Shown piece after piece: positions 36,801-51,800 of a stretch of 64,000 nt of DNA. The notes under the pieces are model-generated. The model saw only the letters and a program-made list of their open reading frames with translations. It was not told where the DNA came from and searched no databases. The stretch comes from Macrosoma leucophasiata (lineage: Eukaryota; Arthropoda; Insecta; Lepidoptera; Hedylidae): NCBI GenBank assembly GCA_036365455.1, contig JAWQUS010000010.1:22554501-22618500 (forward strand), read 5' to 3'. How positions within the stretch are numbered: position 1 is the first letter of the stretch; the number at the start of each line of letters is the position of its first letter. A program made the position numbers and the translations under genes.

Positions 36801-39800
36801 GTTATAGTTTCACCCAAAGCTACTGAAGGATTTGAAATCCATAATAATAAATAAATTTATTTTTATTCATTTTTAAATGAATAAGGTAGCAACGTTAATT
36901 TAATTAAAGCACCTAAACCGTATTTTAATTCATGCAAAAGTCCAATAGGTACTTAGTATTTTCGTGAACAAATTTATTTTTTATCGCAAAAGTTAGTTGG
37001 ATCTAGAACAAGATAATATTTTAACAAGAACTTCCTCGTAATTTCACCAAAATATTCATTAATGCATCGCAGTGAAGTTAACACGCTATAAAATTATTTA
37101 AAAAAGTTATTTCCAGTATAAATATGTTAATTAACATTATTAAACGACTTACCGTATACGGTGAGAAGGGCAGGTTCCGAAATTCTCTTGCCGGCTATAT
37201 TTTCCGCCACGCAACTATAGTTGGCCATATCCTGCGAACAAGTTTATTAATGCTAATTAAATGAATATAATAACAAAAATATTTTATTATGTCTTGGAAC
37301 CGATAACATCAGTAGAACAGAAAAAGTGGTTATTCAGCAATCCTGAAGTACCTATACAGTACAATCCGACCAAGTCGCAACTTGATAATTTTTTTGTAAA
37401 TAAATTTTGCCATTGACATATCGAAAAGCTATCAACATAATAAAAGCACATGGTGTAACCACATGTCAAAAAGCCACAACGTAAGCACGGGTAAAAGCCC
37501 GTTACATTTATTTAAAACTAGCTGTAGCCCGCGGCTTCGCCGGCGTGGATGTCGTTTTAATAATATTTTTTCCTGAATTTTCTTTGCTATAAACCTCACG
37601 GAGCCCGAGACCTTTCCAACGAATCCAAAACCGTGGAAATCGGTTAGCGCGTTCTGCAGTTATAGCGTCAGGAAGGAGAACCCGACTTATTTTTATATTA
37701 TAGATTAAATTTTGTTTAAAACTATAATGTAATAACTATCACAGAGACATAACTACTAAGGTTTCAGGGGTGGCAACGCATCTTGACCTTTGGTCTTTGT
37801 GTTCGTATCTATAGGCTGCAGTCAACAGTTAACATCAATGTGAACTGCATATTTGTTTGCCACATGCGTAAAATAAAAAAAACGAAATACTACATGTGTA
37901 GAATATGAATTACAAAATTGCATGGTCATTAGATTCCGAAAGATTCAAATTAGAAATCCTAATATTCAGTCACTTTTTCAAACATCGTGACTTATATTGA
38001 TTATGTAGCGTTTATTCTGAAAAAAACAAAGCAAGAGTTAATAAAATAAAATGCTTTTGTGTTAGCTATCCAAATAAAAGAACACACTGATAGGAACAAA
38101 AATTCGTACGAGTTGAATTTAACAGAATGCAAACATCAAGTAAATTAAAACCGTGCAAAAGAACTTCAGTAGTTCAAAACAAACACAATAACTATAAAAG
38201 CTTCCGAAACAGCAAAAGCAAGATAACTTTGAATGTAAACACAGAAACTGTAAACATTACATTTAATTAAGAAAATGGCTCCGACACCTCTTCTAACGTT
38301 ACGACTACCACTGGCCTGCTATTAATCCATGTCTGGCCTGAACTAGCTAATTAGTGAGTGCCGTGTAGGAAACCGGAGATGGTTTGAGTTATTTGCGATA
38401 TGTACGAGATTACCGTTGTGTATCACTCTTTGATATTTAAAGAGAGTTTTAGCAGGAAATGACCTGAATGAGTCAATGTACGCTTCATCGGATTCGGATT
38501 GTAAGTAATTAGTGATTCTTTTTTAATTTATTTAATTAAGGTTTATTATGTTTACGTTGGATGGCAGTTTTAATAATATTGTGTAAGTGTCCGATTTTAA
38601 CTCGCTCGTATTTTATGTATGTGAGTTATGTTTTTCAAACGATTTATAAACTCGACGGACTCGAAATTTCAGCTGAACATAATACAAACTAAAATGTATA
38701 ATGTATGCTGAAAAATTCCATTGTAAAAGAAAATTTGATTGCTTGTGTCCATAATGCTTTACACAAAATCATCAAAGTTAAAAAATACGAAATAATTTAA
38801 TAAGAATGTCAATGAAGAAGAATGTCAATGAAATGCAAACCTAAAGAAGATACATTTCATAAAAAAATCATTCAGAAACCATTTGCTAAACGTGTAACTA
38901 ACATGAAAATTATTCTGAAATTAATCTTACATAATATAATTAAACAATGGAGAACCATCAACTACAATTGTAATTCGAAAGGAAAGAATCATACGAAATG
39001 TGTAAACGAGTAAATAAAATCACATTAATTATACAAGACGAACACTACCCATGAAATGCAAAATTAAATTAACCCAACCCTGTACTTTTATCAGACAGAT
39101 GCTTTGAAAGGGTACACCGGAACGACAAAAAGGCAACGGGAACGCGCGACAGCGACTTGTGTCGCAATTAATAAACGTCTGTCTCCTCTCGACTAATTAG
39201 TCGCAGTTGCCGAGATAAAATAAACAATTCGCAAGATGTAACGATTGTTGCTTGCGAAAAGTGGCTGTTATCTGATCCCAATGTAAATTGAAAGGTTTAA
39301 TAGCTTGGCTATGTTTCCGTCTACAACTGTTTATGGTCTGGAGATTTCAGATACATTTGAATTTTTATACTGGAAATAATGTTATTTGGAAAGAGACAAT
39401 GCTGGTGACATTGGCACTGTAGACGAGCTTGAATCTATTGTTAAGGTATTTGCTGTCTACTTTAGGAGTGCATTTAGATATTGTGATAGCTGTACGATGT
39501 TTTAAACGACCGTTGTTACTTTGTTACTTTATGTTAATGTTGTTGCTGATTTATGATCACGAAATTTGTATATTCATACAAATTCTGTATCATTTACTCA
39601 GGTTTTTTTTTTCAGACGTATTTCTTCATTTTGCTTTGAACATGTATTATATTAATCACTATCGTATGATAATACTATTGAGTGTTTTTAAGTATCATAA
39701 ATTCGCTGTGGGGGTTATGTACATACTTATAGTTAAACTGTTGAAAAAAATGTTACTTAAATCCAATTAGTACACAAATTATTTTTTAATTACATCACAT

Positions 39801-42800
39801 AGAAAAGAGACAACACTAAAAATAAAACGTGACGCAGATCGTATATATATGATATGAGGATGGTTTGAAACTCATTTCCTTTCATGTCAAAGAAACGAAA
39901 CGACAAAAACAAGTGGCATCAACATCTGATTCGCGTAATAATGCCATCAAAGTTTACAAGAGAGTGAAACGTGGTTGAGTCACCAACGCGGCCCGAATGA
40001 GATGGAATCAGGATTCTCAGCTCTTTGTCTTCCAATTTAACGTCATGTTCGCTCTAAACATATTATTCTTCTCAGGAAACTTATCAACCTAAATAGAACA
40101 TGTGTTATTAATGGTTTTAACGCTGTTTGGATTTGTGGTGATCTTGATTAACATCGCGAATGTTACGGTCCTGTTATTTATGAGCCATTAAGCTTTTTAA
40201 CAATGACGAGAGAGATTTGAGATAATATGCTAAATAAGGCAATAAATCACTTCATTCTAATTGATATGTTCAAGTTTTTTAAAGTTCTTTTTGTAGTGAT
40301 TTTTTTTTGTGAATGAATTAATGGAAACATGTACTCAGCCTATATCGACGAAGAGTTAACTACAACACTTATAAAAAGTTGGTCATTTTAATGTAGATGG
40401 GTTTGTTACTCTTAAGGCTAAGGATATTCCTTTGTGACTGTAATTAAGGGGCCTTACATGAATATGTATGGTGTGCTTGTTTTAGTGGTAGTTGTAAGAA
40501 ATTAAATTTTTGCCTCGTCGAGCTTTTCATGATAATCTACTTAGACTAACAATATAACAGGAATTTCATTAATTATTTTGTCATTGAAATAAAAAACACG
40601 TATTGTGTAGGACAATTCTATAAGTGTATGTTCTTGAAATTAACTTGAAATAATTTCAAAACGCCGGTAGTAAATACAATACCCTGTAATTTCCGGCACA
40701 GAGGCTTTAACACCTTAGGCCTCAGGAGTGGTAACGCATTTGCATTTTGACCTTGGTCTTTGTGTGGGTGTCTATAGGCTGCAGTCATCACTTAACATCA
40801 ATGTGAACTGCATGCTAGTTTGCCACTTCAATTACATAAAAAAAAAAAAAAAAAAAAAATACCACCTAATGGACAGCAGCTACCGCCAATTCACATATTA
40901 ATAAGCGTCGTGATTATGGCATATGGTCTCCAAATAACGCATAAGACTATTATAAGTCTTTGTTCAGCAGTGGACGTCTTTCTGTTGGAGTAATGACGAT
41001 GAAAGTGCAAAACCTTTTTTACACATATCTAAGCATGTCGTAAGGAATATAAACATTGCTGAAAGTCGGGTAGTACAATTAATCACTTTAAACTCAGCGT
41101 CTGTGCAAAGTTTTAATTGAAAAGTTAAAGAAGTTTAAAGATATGAAGACGCTAATCGGAAGGGAAACCTGGAGTTTGAGGAAAAGTACTGCAAAATTAA
41201 AAGATAAATTTTCTCTGAAGTGGATAATTCGAATAAGCGTTTGCTTATACTCTTATTTAATATGAGATAAATTTATTTTATTACTGTATATTTTTATTTT
41301 ATGATGATAAGATTAGGTACATATGTCATGGGTTTAGTAACACTTAGCGTTCATAGTAGGCATAGTATATTTAATTATATGTATTTATTATATTATTATA
41401 GTTCATATAGATTAATTTTTGTAGGTAGGTCAAAAGTCTTAGGAACCGGCGTGCATGTATGAAGAGAATGATGAAGGTAACTGATGCACGGGAGGTGTGT
41501 CAGGACCAGAATATCTGGCACTCCACACTCTCTGCCTACACCGTTAGGGACCTGGCGTGAAGATACATACATACATACATACATAATTTTTGTATGATTT
41601 TTTATTATCTTCGCAGTTTTTCGATTCTATTCCTTTACAACACATGAGTCTCTTTAGACTGTTTAAAAAAAATAAGAAAAAGTAACTTCACTCACTTGTA
41701 AAGAAGCTCTAGAAATCAGCAAGTTCCCCTCAGCTGATATCAGCACATTGTGGTCTTGCTGCAATGGTGCCCCGTGTTTCAGCCAGGAGACCCTCGGAGG
41801 CGGAGCTGCCGCTGGGGGGGAGCAGCGTAACGACGCTGCTGAACCAGTCTCCACTGTGCTCGCTGATGGCGACACAGCGAACTGTTTCTTCAGATCTGCG
41901 AAATAAAAAACGAACTGATTCATATTGTAATAAACGTATCCTAATCTATTTGACTCTAAATGGTATGAAATAATAGAAAGTATATATTTGATCAAATATG
42001 CAGAATTTTTAAAATTAACATCAAATAGAAACCCAAAGAAATTCAACGTACGTATGTATCTTCACGCCAGGTCCCTAACAGGGTAGGTAGAGTGTGGAGG
42101 GCCAAATATCCCGGTCCTGATACACCTCCCGTGCCTCATCTACATTCATCAGTCTCTTCTGGCATCTACATCGAAATCTCTTTTTTTATGTAATAGAAGT
42201 GGCAAACATGCTTGCAGTTCACATTGATGTTAAGTGATAACTGCAGCCTATAGACACTTACACAATAACCAGAGCTCAAAATACAGATGCGTTGCCACTC
42301 CGGATGCCTAAGATGTTATGCCTCTGTGCCGGAAATTACAGGACCGTACATTACCACCTGACCGGAACACGATAGTGCTGAACACTGCCATTTAGTGGCA
42401 AGTATATTAGGTAATGCGGTGGTGCCTATGACCGCGAGCTCCGTCACTGGAGCTCTACCACCAGTAAAGGCAGCCAGGTAGTGTCACAATTTTTTCTCAG
42501 GAAGCATTTTTTGAGCCTACCATTATATCCTTATTATCATATAAGATCATCCTAATGATTATACAATGAAGGTAAACATGGACCCCTATAGTCGAATTAC
42601 GGGACAAAAAATACTAATAAGTACAATAAGCTTAATGTCAATAACAATTTGGTGATCGTGACATCTAAATATAATAAAGCTTGCGAACTAATTCAACCAT
42701 ATTGTTATTCAGAGGACTCTCTATGTTGCGTAATATTCCTTGGTGATTGGTACAAGTAAATAGATGTAGCGGGGAGTCTAACGCAAATATTCAAAGTTTT

Positions 42801-45800
42801 GAAATCGATTATTTGTTGGATAAAGAGTGTTTTCAATTAATAAAATGGAACGAAGTGGATTTGATGGGGCCAGATTTGTACAAGAGTGAAAAAAAGGTTA
42901 AAGGAAAAACAGCTTTGAAATATTATTTTGAGAATATTTTCTGATGATTAGAATACTTTTACTTCACCGGAATAAAAAATCAATTTCTTTAGGTGGCTAT
43001 AAAAATTACGGTAGGAAAGTTCGTTTTTATTCTGGTGAAGTAATAATATTTTAAATACCCAGAAATGTTCTTTAGTTCTTAGGATAATATTTCAACGCTG
43101 TTGCCCCTGGTAATTTTTATATATTTTTTCTTTCAGTTTTTAATAGTTTTCGCTCATATCTTATATAAATGCAATTCGCCTTAAAACTGGATAACTAAGT
43201 AACATTTTCACAGATTTTGGCGAGCTTCATACAGAAGAAAATGTATTTGAAAATATCTCTCGAATGTACAATAAAAGTTTTGGTGATATTGTAGATACGC
43301 AAGAGACAAATCCGCAAATATCATTTGCATAATAAACAGTTCACATTTTTCTTAATTTGTGTGAACGATGGCGTATGAAAATAGACAAAGCAATAGCAAT
43401 TCGAGTTTTGTAGATAAACAGCAATAAGTAATCGTGATACTTTTTTTACTGGTGGTAGAGCTCTAGTGACGGACCTCGCGGGTGTAGGCAACACCGCATC
43501 ACCTATTATACTTGCCGCTAATTGGTAGTGTTCGGCACTATTGTGTTCCGGTCAGGTGGTAATATACGGCCCTGTAATTACCGGCACAAAGGCATAACAC
43601 CATAGGCCTCAGGAGTGGTAACGCATCTACATTTTGACCTTGGTCTATGTGTGAGTGTCTAAAGGCTGCAGTCATCACTTAACATAAATATGAACTGGAT
43701 GCTTGTTTACCACTTCCATTACATAAAAAAAAACTTTTGCAGGGCTGTTTCTTGTAACTTATACTACACAATCCCCTGCCTTCCCACGTCAATCCTAATA
43801 AAAAACCTAACGAGACCGATTATACAATGTGGAGTCGCTTCGTCCCACAAACGATAATTGTTCGTCATTAACCAATTTAACGTTTTTCGATCGGTTGTAA
43901 ATGAATTAATGACGTTGACGGAAGAAGTAAATATCTAGTTAGAGTAATTACTGCAAGGATAGGACTGTTAGATACCGGTAGTTAGTCATTATTGGTACGG
44001 TACAGTACGCGCGAATGCATATTTGATGAAGACGAGTGTACTTTGAGTCTGATATCCAGTCATTCTGATTCAGTTTTCAAGTGGCTAACAGCGTGAATAT
44101 GACCACCGCTGGACCAAAGCCTCTTCATAAAGGGTACGCTGGACCAAAGCCTCTTCATAAAGGCTATATTAGTATATACTATATTAGTTTGAAGCAGTTT
44201 AGTTTAAAGTAGTCCAGCGGTGGTCATATTTCGGCTATAATGATGATGCATCAGATAAAAACAAGACCATATCAATTGATCAAGGTGGTTTCAACATTAA
44301 AGTTTCATAGGAGACGTTTGAAGGCTTATACTAGGCCTGGAAGTGTTACTCAATCTAGAGATAAAATAATCCGGTTTGTTGTACGATCCATCATATTATT
44401 ACACGTTATTCATGCTAATATCAATCCACATGCCAAATAATTGATCCCTATTCTAAGCTGTAATCATTCTTCAGAATATTCGCTGATGTCACCGCAAAAA
44501 TATTCCGACACAAAAACTGAGGAGAAGCATAAATATAATTTTGTTTTGAAAGGGTCCCGGACAAAACTAATATACGCTAGTTGCAAAATGAACGTTTCAA
44601 CCCTTGAGTGCTTTAAGCGAGCCATAAATCTGGTGAGTGCACGCTCCATTACTCGGTCTATTCCCTGTTTGTTTTGCCTGAGATTCAGAATTGAAGCTCG
44701 CGGAATTTCGGTTGGTTCGCTCAAAGGGCATTGCATGATTTATTAAGTTATGTGTCAATGTTGATGTTGGTCTTGCTTCATCATCGAAGTAGTTGTAGTA
44801 GGTTAGGATTCCACTGCAGAATCATTTCGTTCATCTAGGTATGCTGCAAACCTATTATATCAAATTTTGGCCGCAAGTTTTTTTTTTTGGGTAAGATTTT
44901 TTTGTTTTTTTCAATAAAATCGTGTCCACTCCACGGCAATATGTATAAAAACTCTGAAAAATCACGTTGCGTACTTGGCCGCCCCTACATATGTATTTGC
45001 GTACCGCCCCGATAACTTTTTACGTCCATAACGTACCTATATGAATGATTTATATATGAAATTAAAGCTTTAATTTTTCTCATTATTATGATATACGGGA
45101 GCCAAATGAATTCGGCGGCAAATAAGAGTTGGCTGGCTGTCAAAGATTAAATTATTTAAAATTTAATTATAAATTCTTGCAGCCAAATTTTGATTGGTAA
45201 CCTAGTATTTTTTTTTTGTTCTTTAGTATATAAAATATGGATAAAGATAAGTTTTGTAGCATATTTGGATAAACAAAATGATTCTTCGGTTTGTTCCTAA
45301 CCTATAGAATATAGTTCAAATTATATATCAATAAACGGTGTATATTTGAATGTACCACCTGATTTGAATTGTGATTTTGTGATGATTATTTTGGCACCGT
45401 ATTTTGCTTATAGTTTAGCTGTGATGTTACAATTAAAATTCTGTTCCCGATTTCATAGTTAAATCCTCTCATATTATTGGACTTATTGGTATGTATTTTT
45501 TATAATTTATTTAACTATTTGGTATGGATTAAATGATATCATCACATAGTCTTTTTTTCTGTCAATCATATCATCAAGATATTATGTTTGATAAGTTATT
45601 CACAATTTTAAACGGCGGTATATTTCACTTGAATAGTTAAATTTGCACTAAAATTTTCGGTGTCAACCTTAACAACAATCGTACGGCCACTGCAGTCTTT
45701 TCGCAAGCACTCTCATTCCAGATTATTCCAGTCATTTATTTTGTCTGCACCAGCGGCCGCTCCACTCTCCGGACTATGTGCGAACATATGAAATTACCCT

Positions 45801-48800
45801 CGTATTTCATTCAACTGTTTGCGAAAAATAATAAATGGCACAGGACATGTTTTTGGTTTCAAAATGCGTCAACTTGGGCGTCAATGCTTAGGTTTTTACT
45901 TAAAATTATCACAAATTAAGTTGTGAAATGTAGGAAAAAGGATATTGAGTATGAAAATTTATGTAAGTATCTAAATATAAAGATGTTTATTTGCCTGTAA
46001 ACTTCTTTAGTCTGAGCTGTGAACGTAATCAAAAGCCTTAAACTGTCTTTTCAAACTTATTCGTCATCTGTAATTAGAAATACATATAACATGACACTTA
46101 ATGATAACAAGATTGGTCTGTCATTATTAAGTGATTAGACTGCAAATAGTCCCGATTTAAGTGAAAACACTGTATCTACATTTTGAAAAATTTTAAAAAT
46201 ATTTGAATAAATGAATAAACGTACATTAAATACGTTTTAGCTATAGAATGCTTTGTCTTTGTCAGTTGAATTGTCAAATACGCAGGATAGAAAAAGACAA
46301 AGGAGAGATTAGCAAAACTTTAGCTTAAATACGTTTATGAATAAGGGGTTATTATAAATATATAAAATTTGTAGTATTACTTCAGGTCACAATGATAGCG
46401 CGACCACTGCAGTTTTTTCGCAAACGCTCTCATTCTAGATTATTCCAGTCATTTATTTTGTCTGCACCAGCGACCGCTCCACTCTCCACGCTAAGTGTGA
46501 ACAACATATGGAATTACCCTTGTATTTCTTTCAATTGTTTGCAAAAAATATGGTAGAGACGATTTTTAGGTTTATGCTTCAAATTTTAATTCAAGGCTAA
46601 GGTTTCTACCAAGACCTGTAATTAAATATATCGCTTAAATACAATTTAGCATCATTGTTTTTTTTTAAATATAGCCATTAAGGTCATAAGCTTTCAAATG
46701 TCTTTTTTTATAAGTACATGATTTTGGAAATACGAATAAGGAAAAATTTACTCTTTACAAGTTACACTTTGGCTAAATTTAATAATTATATTGTTTCTAA
46801 AAATTGTGCAATTCTTGGTGGCAATTGAAGAATATTGTTAGAAACTGGAAAAAATTTATTGGCTCCTTGAAAGTTCTGAAATCAGCCGAGTCCGATTAAA
46901 GTCAACAAGTGCCGTCTTTACACGAGACCAAAAGAAATAACTGCCCTCAGTAGCCTAGTGGTAGCAGGCCACTACTACTACGCTGGGGTCCCGGGTTCAA
47001 ATCCTGGGTCGGGGAGATAACGGCGTAAAATCCTTTATCTCTGGTTCTATTGGAATTTTTCAATTTTCTAGAAGTTTTTCAGTACCCCGAAGTTTGGTAA
47101 TGTGCCCGGATATGTCAATAGGCTCGCCACCTGTTACGTGGACCGAAACGTAACCGGCGAATCGTGGGTGTTTGCATGTATGATTTAATGTATGCATTTA
47201 CCTCTGCCTACCCCTTCGGGAAATACAGGCATGAAGTAACGATACTTAAAATAAATAATTGCATAGTATGTACCTACTGAATTGACATGCATTCTCGGAA
47301 CGATAAATATAACAGTTTTTAATCAAAAGGTGGTAGTTTTCTTTTATTTTAGGTTCCAACATTTAGTGACTGCGCGGCCAACTGCAGTCTTTTCGCAAGC
47401 GTTCTCATTCCAGATTATTCCAGTCATTTATTTTGTCTGCACCAGCGACTGCTTTGCTCTCAACGCTAGGTGTGAACATATGAAATCACCCTCGTGTTCC
47501 TTTCAATTGTTTGCGGCAAATACGGTGATGGAGGACATTTTAAGTTTTACATTTGAAAATACTTCAAATTATGCTTCGACGTCAACTTGGTACTAGTAAG
47601 TATAAAATAATTTGAAATAATGTTTGTACTTTAGTACTTTATTTATATTTAAGCCTGAAAAAATAGGTAGATTTTCGTTTTGATGAAACCGGTATTTAAG
47701 GTTAAATTTTAATAGGTGGTATATATATAATACCTACGTGGAACTTAAATATAAAGTAGTGTTTGCATTTAACGCTAGATGCACCACGAATGCTTCACCT
47801 AGTAATTAGATGATGCATTACTCTAGGTATTTTATGATTTAAGATCTATTCTAAATAATAATATTTTCTATTCTTTCTTTCTTTTAACTGCCTCAGTAGC
47901 GTAGTGGTAGCAGGCCACTACTATTACGCTGGAGGTCCTGGGTTCGATTCCCGGGTCGGGGGATATTAGAGATAACGGTTTAAAATCCTTTATCTCTGCT
48001 TCTATTGGGATTTTTCCATTTTCTGGAAGTTTCCCAGTACCCCGGAGTTTGGTAATGTGCCCGGAGATGGCAACAGGTTCGCCACCTGTTACATGGGCCA
48101 AAACGTAACCGGCGAGTCGTGGGTGTTTGCATGTATGATTGAATGCATGCATTTGCCTCTGCCTACCCCTTCGGGGATTACAGGCGTGAAGTTACGTCTA
48201 TTCTTTCTATTCTATTCTATAACAATATCACCGTGAGAAGCTGGAGTATAACATTAGTGTTACACAAAGAGCTTTCTCACTGTTATGGGTACTTAATTCT
48301 CGTACAAAGTCTTACGTGTATACATTAAATACGAGAATCGTAAATTTATTTAGTGCTACATTTAATTTTAACTAATTCTCTTTTCTAGCTGCACGCACGA
48401 TATCAGGCCGTCCACAAGCATGGCGTTTTAAAAAACGTTTTAATTGTATAATAACTTTCATTGATAATTTAGTAATGTTATTAAAACATCGTCTTTGTTG
48501 ATAAAACGAATATGTACTAAGAAAATAAGCATCCGTAGGGACGTATTTCAAGTTTTCCAAAATATTATACATAATATCACAATTTTAAGAGACACTATTG
48601 AAGGCTTTGGGACGTAACGTCCCCATTGCCCTCTAGTGGAGGACAATTCTTCCATATATTCTCTTCTAATGACGCGTCGATACTGTTGTGGGGTCTTTAG
48701 TGAAGGCTTTTTCCAACAGTGGACGTTTTTCGGTTGGAGTGATGATGACAAGATTATATTTTATACAAATTTTAGCACTCTCTACCTACTATTCGCGGCT

Positions 48801-51800
48801 TTTCTCTCAGTATTTTACTCAATGTCCATACACCTTTTCCATTATACCTAATTACACAAAGAACTATTAAATTTAATTATCATTCTTGTTCATTTAAATG
48901 TATTAGATTTCATGAACGTAAACTATTTTGCTACTTTCCATTTTATTCACAAAAAAGTTCAGTTTGTGTTTTACCTTATTTAATTACTGTGCTCTTTTAC
49001 TGAGATAATTTAAATAGGTATTTGTTCAGGGTATTCCTTTTCCTATTTCTGGGGGAAAAATGATGTAAACGTATGCTTCCTTAATTTATTATTAATGATT
49101 TCACATATGAGGTGCGTGCTTACTTACCACTTTCTCAATATTTAAACCCACACTGGCTGAACAAAGATAAAAATAATGTGATCTTATAAAATATGTAAAT
49201 CAAAATATACTAATAATGTTTAAATTGTTAAACAAAACAGTTAAAATAACAGTTGACTAGCTAAGAATGCTTCACAGCATATAATCCACATATTTACTTC
49301 GTTACTTAGTGCAAGAAAGCTTAAATTAATAAATATGCATCAATAAATAATGTGATCCTCAGGCTTAATGGTCTTTTCAAAATACAAGCTATGATTCTTC
49401 AATACTTTATCAGTATCTGATGAAACCTACCCTTACAGTAACGCAATAATTCATTCGTATTAGCATACTACAACAAATTACGACCAATCCCATTAAACTG
49501 AGATACATAACAGCACTCATTAAATCCTAAAACATTCATAAGATTTCCTCGTAAACATAACTCTACACGCGTTTCTCCGCCTAACCTGATTTTCCACGAT
49601 TTATAAGGCATGAAACAGAGTGCTTAGATCATATCTCGGATATGTATATGAATACTACACGCTACCCGGCTGTAATCAAGGAGGTGGAGCATGTCTATTT
49701 ATATTGCTTAACATAATTTTGTGGATTAAGCATAATATGTTGAGAATGATGTTATTGGCAATGATAAATTAGGCAATGCAAGAATGATTGGGTACACTGC
49801 GATAGAATTCGGCTTTACTTCGAATCTTACAACTGCAGTACGAAATAAATCTGAGACAATAAACGAGTCAAGTTATTTAATAAACTTCCAAGACGACAAT
49901 CTAGTGCTAAAACGAAACAGAAGATGGTTATTTTCTGCGTTAACTATAAGAGTTTAGGTTAAAGTTTTAGGTACAAATAAGGAAATGATAAGAAACTACC
50001 AATAATATCTAAATCACAATAATACATATTTAAAACAAGATGATCCGACTGTACCAAAATAGAAAATGATAAAAGTAATTTGTAACCAAATCGAAAAGAG
50101 GTGCTTATTTTAATGCTGACTGAACGTTATACTTCATAACTGAACGCTATTATTAACTGGTGGTAGAGCTTCAGTGACGGAGCTCGCGGGCGTAGGCACC
50201 ACCGCATTACCTAATATACTTGCCGCTAAATGGTAGTGTTCAGAACTATCGTGTTCCGGTCAGGTGGTAATGTACGGCCCTGTAATTTCCGGCACAGAGA
50301 CATAACACCTTAGGCCTCAGGAGTGGTAACGCATCTGCATTTTGACCTTGGTCTTCATGTGGGTGTCTATAGGCTGCAGTCATCACTTAACATCAATGTG
50401 AACTGCATGCTTGTTTGCCACGCCCATTACATAAAAAAAAAAAAAAAAAAACTTATCGAAATTATTTTATCACGCATAAAATTATAAGGCATAATCTTAT
50501 ATGATGAAACAAAGCAAACTTTCCGAAAATTCTTATAGAAAAAAAAGTTGAATGATACATTTTCAGTGAGAAAGGAGTGGTTTAAAAGTTAGTAGAGGCT
50601 ATACTAAACTATGCTGGTCTTTTTTAATTGGTGTCTAAAAGTAAGATGTTTCATTGAAAAGAAATTTAAGAATATATGAATGTATGTATGTATGTATCTT
50701 CACGCCTGGTCCCTAACGGGGTAGGCAGAGAGTGTGGAGCGCCAGATATCCCGGTCCTGATTCACCTCCCGTGCCTCATCTACCTTCATCATTCTCTTCA
50801 TACATGATTAAGAATTATTATTAACTAGCTGTTGCCCGCGGCTTAGCCCGCGTGGATGTCGTTTTATAAAGTATAGCCTATGTTATTTCTCAAAGTCAAC
50901 TCTATCTCTGTATCAAACTTCATTAAAATCGGTTAAGTCGTTTGGACGTGAAAAGGTAACAGACGGACATACAGACAGAGTTACTTTCGCACGTATAATA
51001 TTAAGTAGGGATTAAATTTAAGAATAATTTGTATAATATTTCAAATACAAGAATTTATTTATACAACCGTTTGTGAAATAGTTTGTTGCAGTGAAATTTA
51101 ATTTAAGGAACTCGAAACAGTACAAAGTTTCAGTTCACTCGCAAATATTACACTCTAAACGCGAAAATATAGTACGACTATAAACCAGCAGTACAAAGTG
51201 ACATGAGGCGTAATGCATAGCACTTAAAAGCTTAGTTCAAATCAAAACAAATTAATCTTGGCCATTATAAATTATTCTTGAACGTTTGTCGGCTTTAATG
51301 AGTAAAAAAAATATAGCAAGTAAATGCTTCATGTGTAACATTAATTTATGAATGAATGAATTAAAGTGAATTCATCTTTGTACTTCTGTATTGTCTATAT
51401 TGGTCAGACTTTAATTGAATTGTAATAAATAACAAGATGCAGTTTTTTTATTAAAGTGAACAATAGTAAGTAAAAGAGGTTTACAAAAATACGAAAATTA
51501 TAATTATTTAACTGCCTCGGTAGCCTAGTGGTAGCAGGCCACTACTACTACGCTGAGGTCCTGGGTTCGATTCCCGGGTAGGGGGTTATCAGAGTTAATG
51601 GTGAAAAAGCCTTTATCTCTATTTGGTTCTATTGGGATTTTTCCATTTTCTGGAAATTTCCCAGTACCTCAAAGTTTGGTAATGTGCCCGGAGATGTCAA
51701 CAGGCTCGCCACCTGTTACATGGGCCAAAACGTAACCGGCGAATCCGCATGCCAACATGTGGATTGGCTATCGCAGTGGTGGCAGTTTAATTGCGGGACG

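Larger units (their letters stand above)
24836..37152. other. unc5 intron between Ig2 and the first TSP1 exon
   Basis: 12.3-kb intron. It contains a tRNA-derived SINE, LINE fragments (endonuclease end at 26.6 kb, reverse-transcriptase end at 35.9 kb), the ATCGAT-rich patch at 31.1 kb, the family A cluster at 32.7-34.0 kb, a tandemly duplicated family B head and an inverted family E dimer. The stretches 25360-26570, 26830-27470, 28240-28510, 29270-29810, 29920-31080, 31830-32690, 34000-34560 and 36600-37150 show no gene or repeat I recognise, apart from short poly(A/T) runs, a CT run at 26928-26939 and small hairpins. Confidence 0.75.
37232..41695. other. unc5 intron inside the Ig2 coding region
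   Basis: 4.5-kb intron, the shortest of the four. Apart from a LINE 3' end at 37.5 kb, two 3' pieces of family A (37.7 and 40.7 kb) and a LINE D end at 41.4 kb it is plain AT-rich DNA. A 113-codon hydrophobic open frame (39429-39770, plus) lies here. It is rich in Leu, Ile, Phe and Tyr, as random AT-rich frames are, and I do not treat it as a gene. No feature is seen at 37890-39420 or 39780-40670. Confidence 0.75.

Noticed and set aside
39429..39770. 113-codon hydrophobic frame as a membrane protein
   Set aside because: Composition is that of AT-rich DNA, there are no neighbouring signals or family motifs, and it lies inside an intron on the opposite strand.
44441..44746. Overlapping frames of 101 (plus) and 90 (minus) codons
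   Set aside because: No motif on either strand, and overlap on both strands is typical of chance.
47868..48152. 94-codon minus frame and similar frames at 34551-34880 and 17783-17989
   Set aside because: All are translations of family B SINE copies.
9006..50807. CRISPR-like or satellite array suggested by regularly recurring motifs
   Set aside because: The recurrences are dispersed SINE/LINE copies with variable spacing, and the genome is animal.
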